A stretch of DNA of 64,000 nt from Rhododendron vialii (lineage: Eukaryota > Streptophyta > Magnoliopsida > Ericales > Ericaceae): positions 25,866,501-25,930,500 of the forward strand of contig NC_080569.1 in the NCBI RefSeq assembly GCF_030253575.1, read 5' to 3'. The position numbers and the translations under genes are program-made. The notes below the pieces were generated by a model, which was not told where the DNA came from, made no database searches, and worked only from the letters and a program-made list of their open reading frames with translations. Position 1 is the stretch's first letter. The number at the start of each line of letters is the position of its first letter. Positions 46,385 through 60,300 of the stretch are shown here, piece by piece.

Positions 46385-47699
46385 CTGAAAAATGGGTGCT
46401 ACTCAAGGTTAGGTTCCAGAATTAAGGTTTAAGTTGAGTGTGAAGGTATTTATTATAAATTGAGGAGGTCACAAAAGGTTTATTCCGTCTGAGTAGTATC
46501 GAGGCTTCATATACATCTAAGAATAACGTGTTTCAATAAGTTTCTCTCTCAATAAAACCCCCAAGCACTGTCTCCATTAATCAGTTAGTTTCACATTCAT
46601 TGAAGCATATCAAACAGTTGTTACACCTGTAATCATAGTATTGAGAGTGTGTCATAATGTTTGGTTAGATCAATCTGAACTGCATAAAGGTAGGTTGACA
46701 CATGACAAATGACGCAAAAAGTGTACAATTTTAAAAAAATTAAACTAAAGTATTAGCTGCCATCGTAGTAAAAACTGAGGGAGAGACTTGAGAGATCCAA
46801 GAAAAGTACTCTCCATGGGTTGCAAGAGTATCAGTTTCCATGCACTAAGAGTCAGAATGCTGACAATCTTCAAAACAAAGAGTAATACAGTCTATTGTAA
46901 GATGAAAATCAAGCTGCAGACTTATCAACTCCATAGCCTCCATCATCAAAGTATCTCAGCAAACAAATTCTTGCAGTGTATGAAATCCAAAATTAATAAA
47001 TCCAGACTGTAAGAGGGAAATAGCCACATGAGACATATACCAGTTAATGGCAAACATGAGAACAGTGACAACAAGCAGGAATAAAAATCCCGGATTCTAA
47101 CTTCTGTGGGGCGCAAACTTTTATAATTTTGGAGTGCCAACATGAATGGTAATGCGACCACCTTAAGCTTGCTACTATAACATGGTTTTTTTTTCTGAAA
47201 AACTTCGGGAGTGCTGTCCTACGATTTCCCTTGAATCTATTACTGACCAAAAGCATAATAATAGGACAAAACCTAGGTAAAACCAATATGCCTTTCCTAA
47301 AGTGGGGAAAAAAATTCTTTCCTTACTAAGCAGTAAAGTTTGTAGAAATGCAGATATCACCTTCGATCTAGCTAAGAAATAGGTTGTTGCCCTTTGAAGT
47401 TTTTGAGCTGGTATATACGCAGACGCTGGACCATGAATTCCTAGCGAGAGCCGTTGGTGCCAAAAAGACTTTGCAAAAGTAAATTTTTGGCCTATTACAG
47501 AGTCAAACAGACCAAAAAAGAGCCATGTTGCTGCACAAACTCAAATCTAGATCATTGGATAAAACCCAAGTCATATCTCAATGGAGGTCAGTTCACTTGG
47601 TGTGACAGTGTGAGATTTGGCAAAAGACCATAACAAAGGGTGGACTTGAATTTCGCCAAAAAAATTAAAAGACAAAAAATTATTCGGTTAACATTTCAG

Positions 47700-47830
47700 T
47701 TTTAGTTTTAGTTTTGTTTTCAATCATTACCCTATTTCTTTCTTCAATCATTACCCTATTTTTCCAATTATTACTTTTTCATCTCTCTCTAATCATTACC
47801 CCTATCTTCAATCATTACTCTATTTCTCTC
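47700..47830. repeat. degenerate tandem repeat in the LAZ1-like leader intron
   Basis: The motif AATCATTACCCTATTT and variants recur about five times, roughly every 20-35 bases. The block is bounded by GTTTTAGTTTTAGTTTTG on the left and the inverse-type CCAAAACTAAACTAAACTAA on the right (47843-47865). The arrangement suggests a small inverted-repeat element with tandem core. Confidence 0.6.
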
Positions 47831-48320
47831 TCCACTTACTACCAAAACTAAACTAAACTAAACTAAATGCTCAACCAAACAAAACCATAATAATTGTCAA
47901 ATTATGGCTTTGGTGCGGATTCTCACTGGGTATTAGTAAGGTCGTACCACAGATCGAACAAGGCTAAAAACCCAAATCACCACTACCCAGTTTGGCTGCT
48001 AAAAAACCAGCTCAAAATAATAAACCAACAAAGAAAAGCAAGATTCTCAATTCCATTTCGCAGTCTTTCTTCCCTGAAACTAAGAATCAACTAACCTAAC
48101 TACTATGCTACGCGCTTTTGCCTTTCTCATTCACTACAAGTTACAGTCTCAGTAGTTTCTCAGTAACTAGACACAGAACAACCAAATCATCAGGGAAGAA
48201 AACAAATAAACCAGCGAAGAAACGAGTCAACGTTAGTTCAGAAAAAGAAACAAAATGATAGCAAGTGTAATTGATCTAAATCTGTGAACAGAAAAGCGTA
48301 AAGTGAGTTGAAATTCTTAC

Positions 48321-48475
48321 GAACATTTTTTTTACTGCGTTTGGGCGGATGATTCGACTGGAGTCTGAAATGGGTGATTTGGAAATGTGGGTGATCGATT
48401 GTTTCTGGATTGGGCTTCGTTGGCGTCTTTAGTATTGATGAGCTATGCGTCAAAATATGGGTATTACTACGTGGG
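48321..48475 (-). other. probable first (non-coding) exon of the LAZ1-like gene
   Basis: On the minus strand a donor GTTC then GTAAGAAT lies at 48320. The sequence above it is leader-like without an ATG, rich in C and A. It would splice to the acceptor at 46385, creating a 1.9-kb leader intron, common in plant genes. The upper boundary is a guess. Confidence 0.45.
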
Positions 48476-51354
48476 GCAAATCGAACAGAGACACGCTACG
48501 GATATTTTTGTGAGAAATCCACGTTGTGATGATTCATAGCAATATAATCAAGTTTCACTACTGGTGCAATAAATAAAGAGAAATGATATTGTCACTCTTT
48601 TTTTTTGTTAACGTTATTGTGCAAAAATACACTTGCAGGGAGTAATGTTAACAAAAAATGGAGGGGCAAAATTAGCTGCCTAAATAAACGAAATGATTGT
48701 AGTATATATATTAGTAAAAAAAAGCAGGAAGTAGGGATGGGTATCGTGTCTCGTATTGTCAGAATCCTCTCAACCCTAATATGATCTATTTAGTTTTTTT
48801 ATGTTATCGCGTCGTGTCATATACGTGTTCTGTGTCAGAAATAACTGACCCTAACTCGCTAACTACGTGCTCGTGTCGTGTTATCGTTTCCTTACAAAAA
48901 TTCTCGCTCCGCGTTGTGTTCGTGTCAAAATTTTCTTAACCCTAACCTGATCTGTTTAGCTTTTCATGTTATTGTGTTGTGTTATATTTGAGTTTTGTGT
49001 CAGAAATAACTAATTCAAATCTGTTAGCTTCACATCGGGTTCTCGCGTCATGTTGGAAATTCCCACCCAAAAAAAACAAGAGGAAAAGCTTCTTTCTATC
49101 CTTCTCTATGTCACCCCTTTTTATGATTCAATGATGTTGGGATCCGACACGAGACTGTGTATAATTGACATAGGTGTGTTCCGTTTTCTTTTTAAACATT
49201 TTTTTTTAAAAAAAAGATAATTTTAAGCTTAAATATAATAAAAATAAAAAAAAATATTTTGATTTTTTTGTACCGTTATATTACTAGAAAAATTATTTGC
49301 GTAAACATGTAATTTGTAAAATTGAAATTACCTTCCTTTCAAAAAAATACATTTTCCAAAAAACTGGAACGGGCCATAAATTTTTTTAATGGCTTACAAT
49401 TTTTTCATGTCAACCCTCATGTTTCTCTAAACTCTTCCTTTGCCCATTTTAGATTCTTTTATTTTCTTTGCCCACTTTGAATTCATAACGATGATATGAG
49501 TTGTTCAATATGTACATTCTTAAACATAATTTTGAACTTCCTGCTATGCCACACCCCTTGAATCTTTTGCATTGGCTTCAATCATGGACAAGTCTAAGGC
49601 GCGGAGTGATAAAAACGACTTGCTACTTTTTTTCTATTACTGACCAAGAAGACTACTATGAAAAGACAATAGTTGGATATAGCTACCGTACTTCCATCTG
49701 AGCCTAGGATCCAAACTCTAAGGCAGTAACGGGTATTAGAGCAATATTCTTTACTACAAATTAACTTGTTTTGGTAACTTAGAGTTTTTTTTAAGGAAAA
49801 AAGGAAAAGTGAGGTCGTTTTTTTCCAACAGAGATCCTGGGCAGCTTGCATGATGCAGTGATGTACACAATATAGTTATTCACAACTTATAAGAAATTGG
49901 TTGCAGGAGTGATGAATCAACATATGTCGTGGGTTAAAGAAACCGTCAATTAAATTAGAGAATTGATTTTGCCACTCTCTTTTCTCTAGTGCCACTCATC
50001 TTCTCTCACAAAACAAATCATTTACTAAAGATATAAAGGGGAGTGACGTTAGTAAAAAGAGAAGTGGCAAAATCATTCCCCTTAAATTAAGAAATAAAAT
50101 AATATCATTGGTCAAAGTTTAGTAAAGCAAATAAGCGACGAGAAAAATGAAAGAGGGTAGATCGATATAAGAGAACAATACCTGGAACTATTCAAATAAG
50201 GTACTATGTCCATTCCTTAGATATATGCAAGTTTGGAGGAGAATGTGAAACCCCGACCCTAAATTCATACGCAACTCGATAAAATGTACAAGGAAAACAA
50301 AAATGTAAAGATATGTTTAGACCGGTGTGTTACAATTTTTAGTTTTATTTTCAAAACAAAAATCGGAAATATTTTCCTTAGAGGATGACGAATGTGGTTT
50401 TAAACCTAATTTAACCTAGTTTTGACACAAATTTTTTTTTTTTATAAGTTAGTTTTGACACAATTTTAAAAGTTACCTGGATAATGGATATCATGCTAAC
50501 GTTAGAAAATTTCTTTCAAAAAAAATAGTAACGTTAGTTCTCCATCTTGCTAAGGAAGGTAAAAATTGTTAGATTTGAGTCCTCTAGCCGTGCTCCACTT
50601 TTTTCCCGCCGCCAAGAACTACCAGCCAAGAGAATGCTCAGCTAAACGATCTTCATTCCCCGTTTCGGATCATATTTTAGCCCTTGAAAGCCACTTGCTG
50701 CTGTTCCGCAACTCGTACCCTAATCCAGAATTGGACCCCAGCTTCGTAAATTCGCCGCAACCCCCTCCATGGTACGGTGTCTATTCGCATTTACGTTTCT
50801 CCAACAACTATTCTTGTTTTTTTTTTTTTGAAAAGCGTCCAACAACTATTCTTGATCACTTTCGGCGATAACAAACGCTATATAGTATTTATTACTATTA
50901 CTCAATCATTGGTCCATTCGTCTTTTCCTCTTGGAATGCTCCATGTATGTCTGTGCCGACATATATACACGCAGATGTATGCACACATGTATAGATATAG
51001 TCATATAGATGAACACCCACATACAAGAAGTTGAAACTGAAGTTCTCCTCGCTCCTATTGTTCTTTGTAACAATTTCAAAGATTAATGAAATTTGTTTGC
51101 TGTTTTAAAAAAAAAAGTTGAAACTGAAGATGGGTTTGCTTGTTATGTGCTATTGGGTTTTCCTTGGTTGTAATATTTGATACATTCTTTATAGTATGTA
51201 GATATACATATATGTATACTACTTTGTATGTAATCTCATGCAACTCAAGGTGGGTGTACTTGATTAGTGTGTACTGTGTAGCACTTGTGTAGCTTCCTTC
51301 GGTGTAATCATATCCGGATATATACGTATTCAAGTATCAACTGAGGGAAAAAGT
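48476..51354. other. spacer with probable divergent promoters
   Basis: The LAZ1-like gene is transcribed leftward from about 48.5 kb and the beta-galactosidase gene rightward from about 51.3 kb, so promoters of both should lie here. The segment 48740-49050 carries repeated TCGTGTC / GTTATCG(C)GT(C)GTG and AGAAATAACT(G/A)A motifs typical of a decayed repetitive element. No other exon is recognised. Confidence 0.5.
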
Positions 51355-54300
51355 ATGGGAAGGAAGAATATATGGGCAGTTGTTCTGTTTGTAATTCTAG
51401 TGTTTGCAGGCTATTGTTGTGAAATACGGGTTTCGACTACGGTAACTTACGATGGGAAAGCACTGGTTATTGATGGGAAGAGGCGGATTTTGCAGTCGGG
51501 ATCCATACACTATCCTAGAACCACTCCTGAAGTGAGTTAATGTTATTTTACGTGAATTTGTTGGGGACGGTGCTTTCTTAACTTGTGTTTCTTTTTTATG
51601 ATAATGTAGCTTATGGTAGTTGTGGAAAATTGTAGGTGTGGCCGGCACTTATTAGGAAATCGAAGGAAGGAGGACTGGACGTGATTGAGACTTACGTTTT
51701 CTGGAACTATCATGAGCCAGTCAAGGGAGAGGTATAGAATTAGCTTTCTATTTATGACAATTGGCTGCATTTAGGCACTGTTTGTTTGTCCTGATTTAAG
51801 CATCGGATTTGACTACAAATCCAAGGAGGCCACATAACCCGTGTTTGGTTAAAACTTTTGCATCTACGATTGAATACCCATTGGTGATATCCCACAAAAC
51901 ATGAGATATGCAATAGCTTAGGAATGTGGAACATTAATCCCCTCGATAGTATCGTATTGGAGTACTTGTCGATTCTCTATCCCTTTCCAATTAGTCCAGT
52001 CAAACAAACAAGGACTTGTAGTATGGGTATGTTCTTCTGTTGGGGCTTATCTATGGTGTGGCAACGTGGAATTCTACAGTTTCTGCCCTCTCTCCGACAG
52101 TTTCCTAGTCTTCAGGTTAAAACATGAGCTAATCTAGTTTTAAGCTTTAGCGAGCACTCAGTCTCAAATGGGAAGTGTGAGCACTCTAGTTCATATGCTC
52201 TTTTATGGAAGAATAACAAGAATGGGATGGGGAAATTTCTTGGAGCTGTGGTGAAGCTTCCACTTCGCATTAAGTCATTTATATGTGTTGATTCTTGGTA
52301 AAGTTAAACTAAGGTTTTTGCTATCTATAAAAAAATAATAATAATAATAATCTCCATTATTTAGATTAGATAATTATCGGCAATATTGCAGTACTACTTT
52401 GAAGGCAGGTTTGACCTGGTAAAGTTTGTAAAGACAGTGCAAGAAGCTGGCCTGTTTGTACACCTGAGGATTGGTCCTTATGCTTGTGCTGAGTGGAATT
52501 ATGGGTTAGTTTTTGTTCATTCACTTGTCTTATTGTGTGACCACTGGTTCAATTGTCAAAAACCCTGCCTACCAATCTCTACATCATGGGTTCAAGTCGA
52601 GGAGATCCATTTTGGGTACTTAATGCCAAAAGTTAGTCTGTACGGTGTCTACCCATTCTAGACACCCACATTGCTCTTTCCCATCTCTTTCCTGTTTTTT
52701 GTTTTTCAATATCTTCAAGTGAATTTTGCCAATTTTATGGCTTCACTCATTTGCGTGGGTATTATAGCATAATAGTCACCTGATTATTTGCTCCACTGTA
52801 CGTTAACAATTGTTGTCATTCTTAAATTCAAGTCTGGTCTGCTATTATCAATGGCAGCAAACTTTAATGAAGGTTAAAGTGAATTAGGAATGTATGCTCC
52901 TGAATTGCAGATTTTAACCGTAATAGTGTTCTTAAACAAGTTCTAAAGCATCTTCCTTTTGCCCCGCTTTTTTGTTCAACAGGGGATTCCCAATTTGGTT
53001 ACACTTCATACCTGGAATCCAGTTTCGAACAACAAATGATCTATTCAAGGTACACTGTGAACTCTAGAGGTGCTATGCTCATCCTATAGAAAATTATTCA
53101 AGAATACTTTCTTGTTAACACCGTTGTTTTGAATTAGTGTGCAATTCTTCAAAATTTCCTTTGTTCCTAAACTCCTATCGTTAGTGCAGGATGAAATGAA
53201 GCGTTTTCTTGTAAAAATTGTTGACTTAATGAAAGAGGAGAATCTATTTGCATCACAAGGAGGGCCAATAATCCTTGCACAGGTGGTTTCCTCTTTATAT
53301 TTTTTGCATGCCTTTTGACACAAGTTCTTTAAACTACTTTCCTGTTCTTTTCTAGGAAATATTGCATTTGTTAATTACCTAAAAATAAATATTGCATTTG
53401 TTTCGTCAATCATTTGGTATCTTCCAGCTATGGTTTATGAACTATTCTTATGTAGATGATTTACAGAAATTTGAAGGCATGCTTTTCTCTGTCCATAGAC
53501 CATGTAACCATAAGGAGTAGAGTACTAACTCAATAGGTATTAGTAGCAACAGCAGGCAGCTTTTTCCTGGCTATAGTTTAACAAATCACAAATCAGAAGA
53601 TATCATTGGGCTATCATGTTGCCTGGTCAGGCTTCAAAATATGGTTTTAGAGAAGTAAAAACAGAGGGAGGAATAAGGTCATAGGCAGTAATTGCAATAA
53701 TTTTGTTGTCTTACAGTCTTCTCTCAGATATTTAACTTCAGTTCTTGACTAGTGACACCATCATTTGTTGGTAAAATAACTCTCAATGCATCATGTTTCC
53801 ACATGGAATGGCTAAGTTGGTCCATTCCTTTACCAATACATTCCATTCCAATGTTATTTGGTCCAGGTTATGGTAGTTATTCCACCTTAGACAACTTGTC
53901 TCTTTTATATTGCCGCCACTTCACCAGAATGCTTTTTCCCCCCTTCCAAAACAGACCTTTTCCCATTGTTGTCTGATAGCTTGAAATAGACCTAGCTAGC
54001 CTGCTAGGTGTCTCATAAAATTTACACTGGGCAAGAACTAACACAGTCAAATAGATAGGTTTGAATCCTCCTCCTAATTAAGAGTCAAACAGTCTCTTTT
54101 ACCGTTTATTTTTTAATTTCATCTTTGACGTGAAAGGGTAGTCTTGAGCAGTCAAAGTTTGAGCCAGAGAAAATGCCATGCCCAAAGGCAATTTTTTTTT
54201 CTTCTTGTTTTGGTATTGTAATCTCAGCAAAAAAATTTGTGACCCTTCTATGATTTGGTTTCTTCCCTATTATCAATGCTTGTCTCACTCAGTTCGATGT

Positions 54301-57300
54301 GATTGATAGAAAACAGAGAAATAGAGACGGAAAATACTGATATTATTTCTGTATAAATTACAATGAGGTGAGTACATCTTTAAATAGAGTAAAGCTATGC
54401 CTAAGAAAGGAAGATTACAAGATTTGATTACGATATGATTACCCTATGATTACGCTATGATATGATTACGATATGATTACCCTATGATTATGCTATGATT
54501 TGATTACGATACATGTCCTAAAATAGCATATTACAAGAAGATACAGAATATATATTCTAGATACAGAATATATATTCACAGTGATGCCAAATTACCATAA
54601 CAAATCTGTAATGCAGTCAAGATGAAGGAGAAGATTCACCTAAATTTATCACTTGGTTGTTTAATTCACATCTCAACTGATGTTGTAACAGGTTGAGAAT
54701 GAGTATGGAAATGTTGAGGGATCCTATGGAATTGGAGGAATGTTATACGTCAAATGGGCTGCAGAAACGGCTATGAGTCTTAACACTACCGTTCCTTGGG
54801 TGATGTGTGTGCAAGCAGATGCACCTGATCCCATTGTAAGTGTTTACGCTATAACTGGAACCATTCCCCCCTTTAAGTTAGACACTAACAATCACTTCAT
54901 ACAGATGCTTTTTTCATTTTTATATTTATGTATTGATGTATAAACGAAAATATAAACCCTAGGAATCTGCACCTAGGGAAGAGTTAAAATCCACACTAAT
55001 CTGAAGGAAACAATAATGTTTGTTCATTCAATGATCTAGATATTCTCTAGGAGTCCTTTAATTAGGCTCAACACAAACAAATATGAAGAGAGAAAGATAG
55101 CGTAACCATAACAAGATAAATAGTAAGTTAGAAATGAGAAAAACCATAGTAAATAACAAAAGAAGCAAATGGGCCTGCAATCATCCAGCTAGTTCTGATT
55201 ATGCTCTTGGCAAATGTGCTAAGTATCTAATGTAAGTCTGAAGAAGGTAAAAGTGAATAAGCTAAACAGGATGAAGAAGCTTTGTGGTCTTTTGACAAAA
55301 GCACGAAACTTCTACCATTATGTTATGCAGCGATATATTTAGTATTTGGCTTGTATGAGCAGTTTTGTTTGGAGATGTTACTATTTTTTTATTCGAAGTC
55401 ACCTGATGTCAATGTAGATAAACACATGTAATGGGTTCTACTGTGATCGGTTTACACCAAATTCCCCCTCCAAGCCAAAGATGTGGACAGAAAACTACGC
55501 TGGATGGTAAACATTTTATATCTCATTTAACATTTGTATAAGACATGGAAACAATCATGCATTTCATTCATTAGAGATATTTAATTGTTTTGTAACATAA
55601 AAATTAATGGTACAGGTTTCTTGCATTTGGGTATGCAATTCCTTACCGGCCTGTTGAGGACCTGGCTTTTGCTGTTGCACGCTTTTTCGAAACTGGTGGC
55701 ACTTTCCAGAACTATTACATGGTGGGCCTCCCAAAACTTTACCTTTTGATTCCAGTTATGTGGTATACCGTATACTAAAATCAGATGTTTCCATTATTTA
55801 GTTTTTGTATCTCCTTGCAGTATTTTGGTGGCACCAATTTTGGACGAACAGCTGGAGGCCCCATGGTTGCAACAAGCTATGACTATGATGCCCCACTGGA
55901 TGAATATGGTAACTTATGACATGTTGTCAATACACTCTTTAATCTTTTCAGACTTAGCAACAATTCCATTCACTATATTATCATGTTGTTCAATGCATTA
56001 ACGTTATGCTAGATTCAAATGCACATAATATATTTGTGATTCATTTGTCTTCTTCTTCGAACACAGCCATTTATCACCAAGAATGTTACTTAGGTCCATT
56101 TCCGATGACGTGAATCTTGTGGGGGAAAGAAAATGTGATTCTGAGGCTCCATAATTTATACGTTTGGTACGGATTGGAGTAACAAAATGATTCTTGTTGT
56201 TTGAGAGAGTAGAAAAGTGTATAGGGTGTTAATTAACCCGAACACAATGATATATTATTTATATTAAGAGAGAACTCAATACAAGACTAATTTAACCAAT
56301 GTGGGACAAGACCCAATACTCTAACAATTCTTAATGGTCCATTTCCAACCAAGTAGCAATCTGATCGCCACCTTTTCCCATGGCAATTTTAGATTCCAGA
56401 GTAAATCCCTGATAAAAATTGATGTAAAAATTGTAATAAAATTATCGCTTGGATAAGGCTCCTCAATTAATCCGAACATTTGAATAAGAAAACCTCAGGC
56501 ATTAGATTATACCTTGTCTTGAAATTCAAGTACTCAAACTCCCTGCTCCACACAATATCATCCAAACCTAGCCCTAGTTCCAAGATCTGTATGTCTCAAA
56601 ACCAGCCCAATAAAGTCTCAATGTCAATGACTTGGTTCAGGAACTTAAATCCTTCGTCTCATTTCAGCTATCTGTTAGTGCATTTCCTTCATTACATAAA
56701 ATATATTCACATCTATGAATCACATCCTTCCTCTTCTTGTACCGCCTTTGACTTGACCATAAACATCCAGTAAACTGACCTATCTTGTGTATGACCAACC
56801 TATCTGAGACAGCTGTCAAGCTTCTTTCGTGGAAGTTGTATAATCCTTGCATCTTGAAGAATGAATTCATTCAGTCTATCTACCTCAACATACACATTCA
56901 AGACTAATTTCTTTTAACCTAAGACGTCATAGCATTAAGCATGACTTGCACTTTAGCTAGTTTGTACGTTTCTTTAAAGTTATCTTTTATATCACATTTT
57001 CTCTGTGATTGCTTAAAGTTCTAAACCTACGCTGCGGTCACCCATTTTAAATACTCCCTCCGTCCCATAAAGTTTGACATTTTCAGGAATGAGTGCCATT
57101 TTTAAATTGCATCTATCTTTCAATCCATAATGTTTTAGGCGATTTTTTGAACTTTGTTTAATAGAACAAATTAAAATCTATCAAATAAGATACATATTGC
57201 TTATAAAAAATATTGTGGATTAAAAGATATAGTTAATTTTTTCATAGGGCTGAAATAGTGAAAGTGCCAAACTTTATGGGACGGAGGGAATACCAGTTAT

Positions 57301-60300
57301 TTGGACTTCGCTGCACATATCTGGAACTTCACCCTAAGCTCAACTCTCATCGAGTAGAACTCTATTCTCATTAACGATAAGCTCCTTGGTCACATTAGAT
57401 TTTTTATGTGGCATTGTCCACAACATCCGCTTGCCAATTTGTTGCATTGAATACTACAATCAGAATTTACCATATTATCCTTTTGCTTGTTTAACATGCG
57501 CATATTGCTTTTCAAAAAAACGTGCACACATTGAGTAGGTAATGCTGGAAACTCACTTAAATCAGGACAAATTAAGGAGTGAAAATGATATAAAAAGGAG
57601 TGTGAAAATCATTTTCACTTAGTGTATTTGCATGGTTTTCCTTTCAAATTAGTATTTCACTGAGTTCTGTGTAAATTACTAGTTCCCATGAACTATTGTA
57701 GTTCTAGCTGCTACTCCTTCCAATATTGATAGTTCACTGCTAGGCAGAGCATCATTGTCTCTCCGCAGCTGTCCGCAGTGCTCATAATTCAATTGTTGTT
57801 AGGAGTAGCTTACAAATTGAATGCCATGCAGTTCAATAGATATTCGAAAATTAATTCTTTGAACTGCTTCCCCTCATCCTACTATTCCGATTTGCCTGTA
57901 CCTCACAACAAACAACTTATACAGGTTTTATTAGGCAGCCAAAGTGGGGGCATCTCCGTGACTTACACATGTCGATAAAGAAGTGTGAAGAATACTTAGT
58001 TATTGCAGATCCAGTCCGACAGCCCCTGGGTAGGAATCTAGAGGTATGCTGGAAGCTTGAACATGTACACAATCTTTCATTGAATGTATGTAGTTAGAGT
58101 GATGTTGCTTGGTATTCGTAATTGACACCTTTAATCTTTACCCAAGTTCTATAGATCTATGATGGTAATGGTTATGGAAACATAAACAAAATGAGAGCTT
58201 GTTAAATAAGAATTTGAGTGTAATCAATCAAATCCTTCGCATATGCATTGTGTGCCCCAACATAGGCAAAAACTATTGATTAGATCTGATTGAGTGTGCA
58301 AGCTATAACCCATCAAAAGAGCGTGTGCAGTAGATTTCCATAGGAAAGAAAGGTTCTGCTATGGCTTTTGCCAGAGCACTGTACCAGGGTCCAAAACATT
58401 GAAAGGCGGTCATTGGTATGGCAAGACCAGAATTTGACTTGGCAACTGGGGAAGCTCCTTTGTGTTTGTGCCGAACTTCAGTTTGGTCAAGGCGAATACA
58501 TTCTTGGCAAGCAGAGAAAAGTAGAATCCAATAATCGCAGGACTGCGATGGTGTTATCATTTTACACAAGGGGTATTCTTTTTCTAATGTGCTATCTTTA
58601 AGGTGTTATGCGCCTATGACCTATCTGTCCCGGTTATCCTCAAACATATTAATGCATTACCACATGGTCAACTCTGAGTGACTGCCCGATTTGGTTGCTC
58701 ACTACTTAATTTAGTGATATTTTGTTATTGACTTGTGACTCTCTATAATGTGTCAAAGATCTATAAAGTTTGATGATTGGTTGTTTCCAGGCACATGTTT
58801 ACTACAAATCTTCCAATGACTGTGCGGCCTTTCTTGCTAACTATGACAGCAGTTTGGATGCAAACGTCACATTTAACGGGAATCTGTACTTCCTTCCTGC
58901 TTGGTCTGTGAGCATTCTTCCAGACTGTAGGAATGTCATTTTCAACACAGCTAAGGTACTTTGTTCTATCATTCTATGCGTATGAATGACTTCGCTACCC
59001 GATGCTAGAGCTCAAAGTCTTGATTGTTTTCCGCATTTGGATTACGATATGATGTGTAATTAAGGGTTCAAAGTGTCCATGCAAATCAGATGCTGCTTCT
59101 ATATGTTGTTGCAAACAAAATGGATCCCATTTAATGATCTCTTAGGGAACTTTTGATTGCCGGATTGTTTTTCGGAAGCATTGAAAAGGATGGAATTATT
59201 TTAAGCAAAATGGATCCCAGTTAATAATTTCTTAGGGAACATTTGATTGCCGGATTGAAAAAGATGGAATTAATGAGGGGAATAAAGGGGGCGTGTCGGT
59301 CTCTGGGACAATAGTTGAGATTGTATGGAGTACAGGATTAGTTATACTATGTTTTATTTGGGTGGGATAAAGGATGGGATAAAGAGTGAAGAATTTTGAC
59401 CATTGAATGAAGAGGGAAATAATCCCAAAGTTCGGATTAACTAATACCACCCCTCCAAGTGGTAATGTAGTACATGGGGTAGTAAGTGGGTGACTAGTCC
59501 CCTGTAGTCCAGTGTCATCTAGAGTCCTACACAATCTCTACCATTGTCTTAGATGTCTTACTAACATTTTCAGCCCTAAATAATGAGTGATATTTGCATC
59601 ACATGGGGAGGAGCCATTACTCACTCATTTCTTACCACATTCAGGATTCATTGATGCTATATTTGTTGGATTCAATGCTTTGTAGAGTTTAGGGTTTGAA
59701 GGTTTCACCTCTGTCAATACAAATAAATGAATGCCAACAAATTGACTTTCTTTGCAACCAAGGGCTCTGTTCTTTACATGGACTTGGCATGTAGATTTAT
59801 ACTTTCTGGTGTTTAGACATTGGGCAAGCACTAAGATTTAAGAATCAAATTTTCATCTTACCTATAACATTATAGTTGCTGCGTGCTATTTAACCTGAAT
59901 GAGTTTGGCAATCATATATCAAATGTTCTTCTCCATTGTAGGCTTAAGTACATTCATGTCACTTGTTTTCTAGTTTCTCCTAATTCTATCTCTGCAGGAC
60001 GATATTACTAACAAAAATATAGCGCGTTCGAGGATCATGTGGGACATATAAGTATGCTTTAAGCTCGTTTTTCTTTGCGTGATAATGAATCAGGTTGTTG
60101 CACAAAGAAATCTTGAAGATGCCACACGTTCTTTCGAAAGTGTCAGTGAACTTTCATTCACAAGATGGAGTTGGTATAAAGAAAAAGTGGGTGTCTGGGG
60201 TAACAACTCATTTACTGCGTCAAAGTTACTGGAGCAGATAAATACAACAAAAGATACTAGTGATTTTCTATGGTATACAACAAGGTAACTCATCTGATAT

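Noticed and set aside
48238..48453. Possible upstream open reading frame in the LAZ1-like leader
   Set aside because: The frame starts with TTG, not ATG, and no ATG was found in the probable leader.
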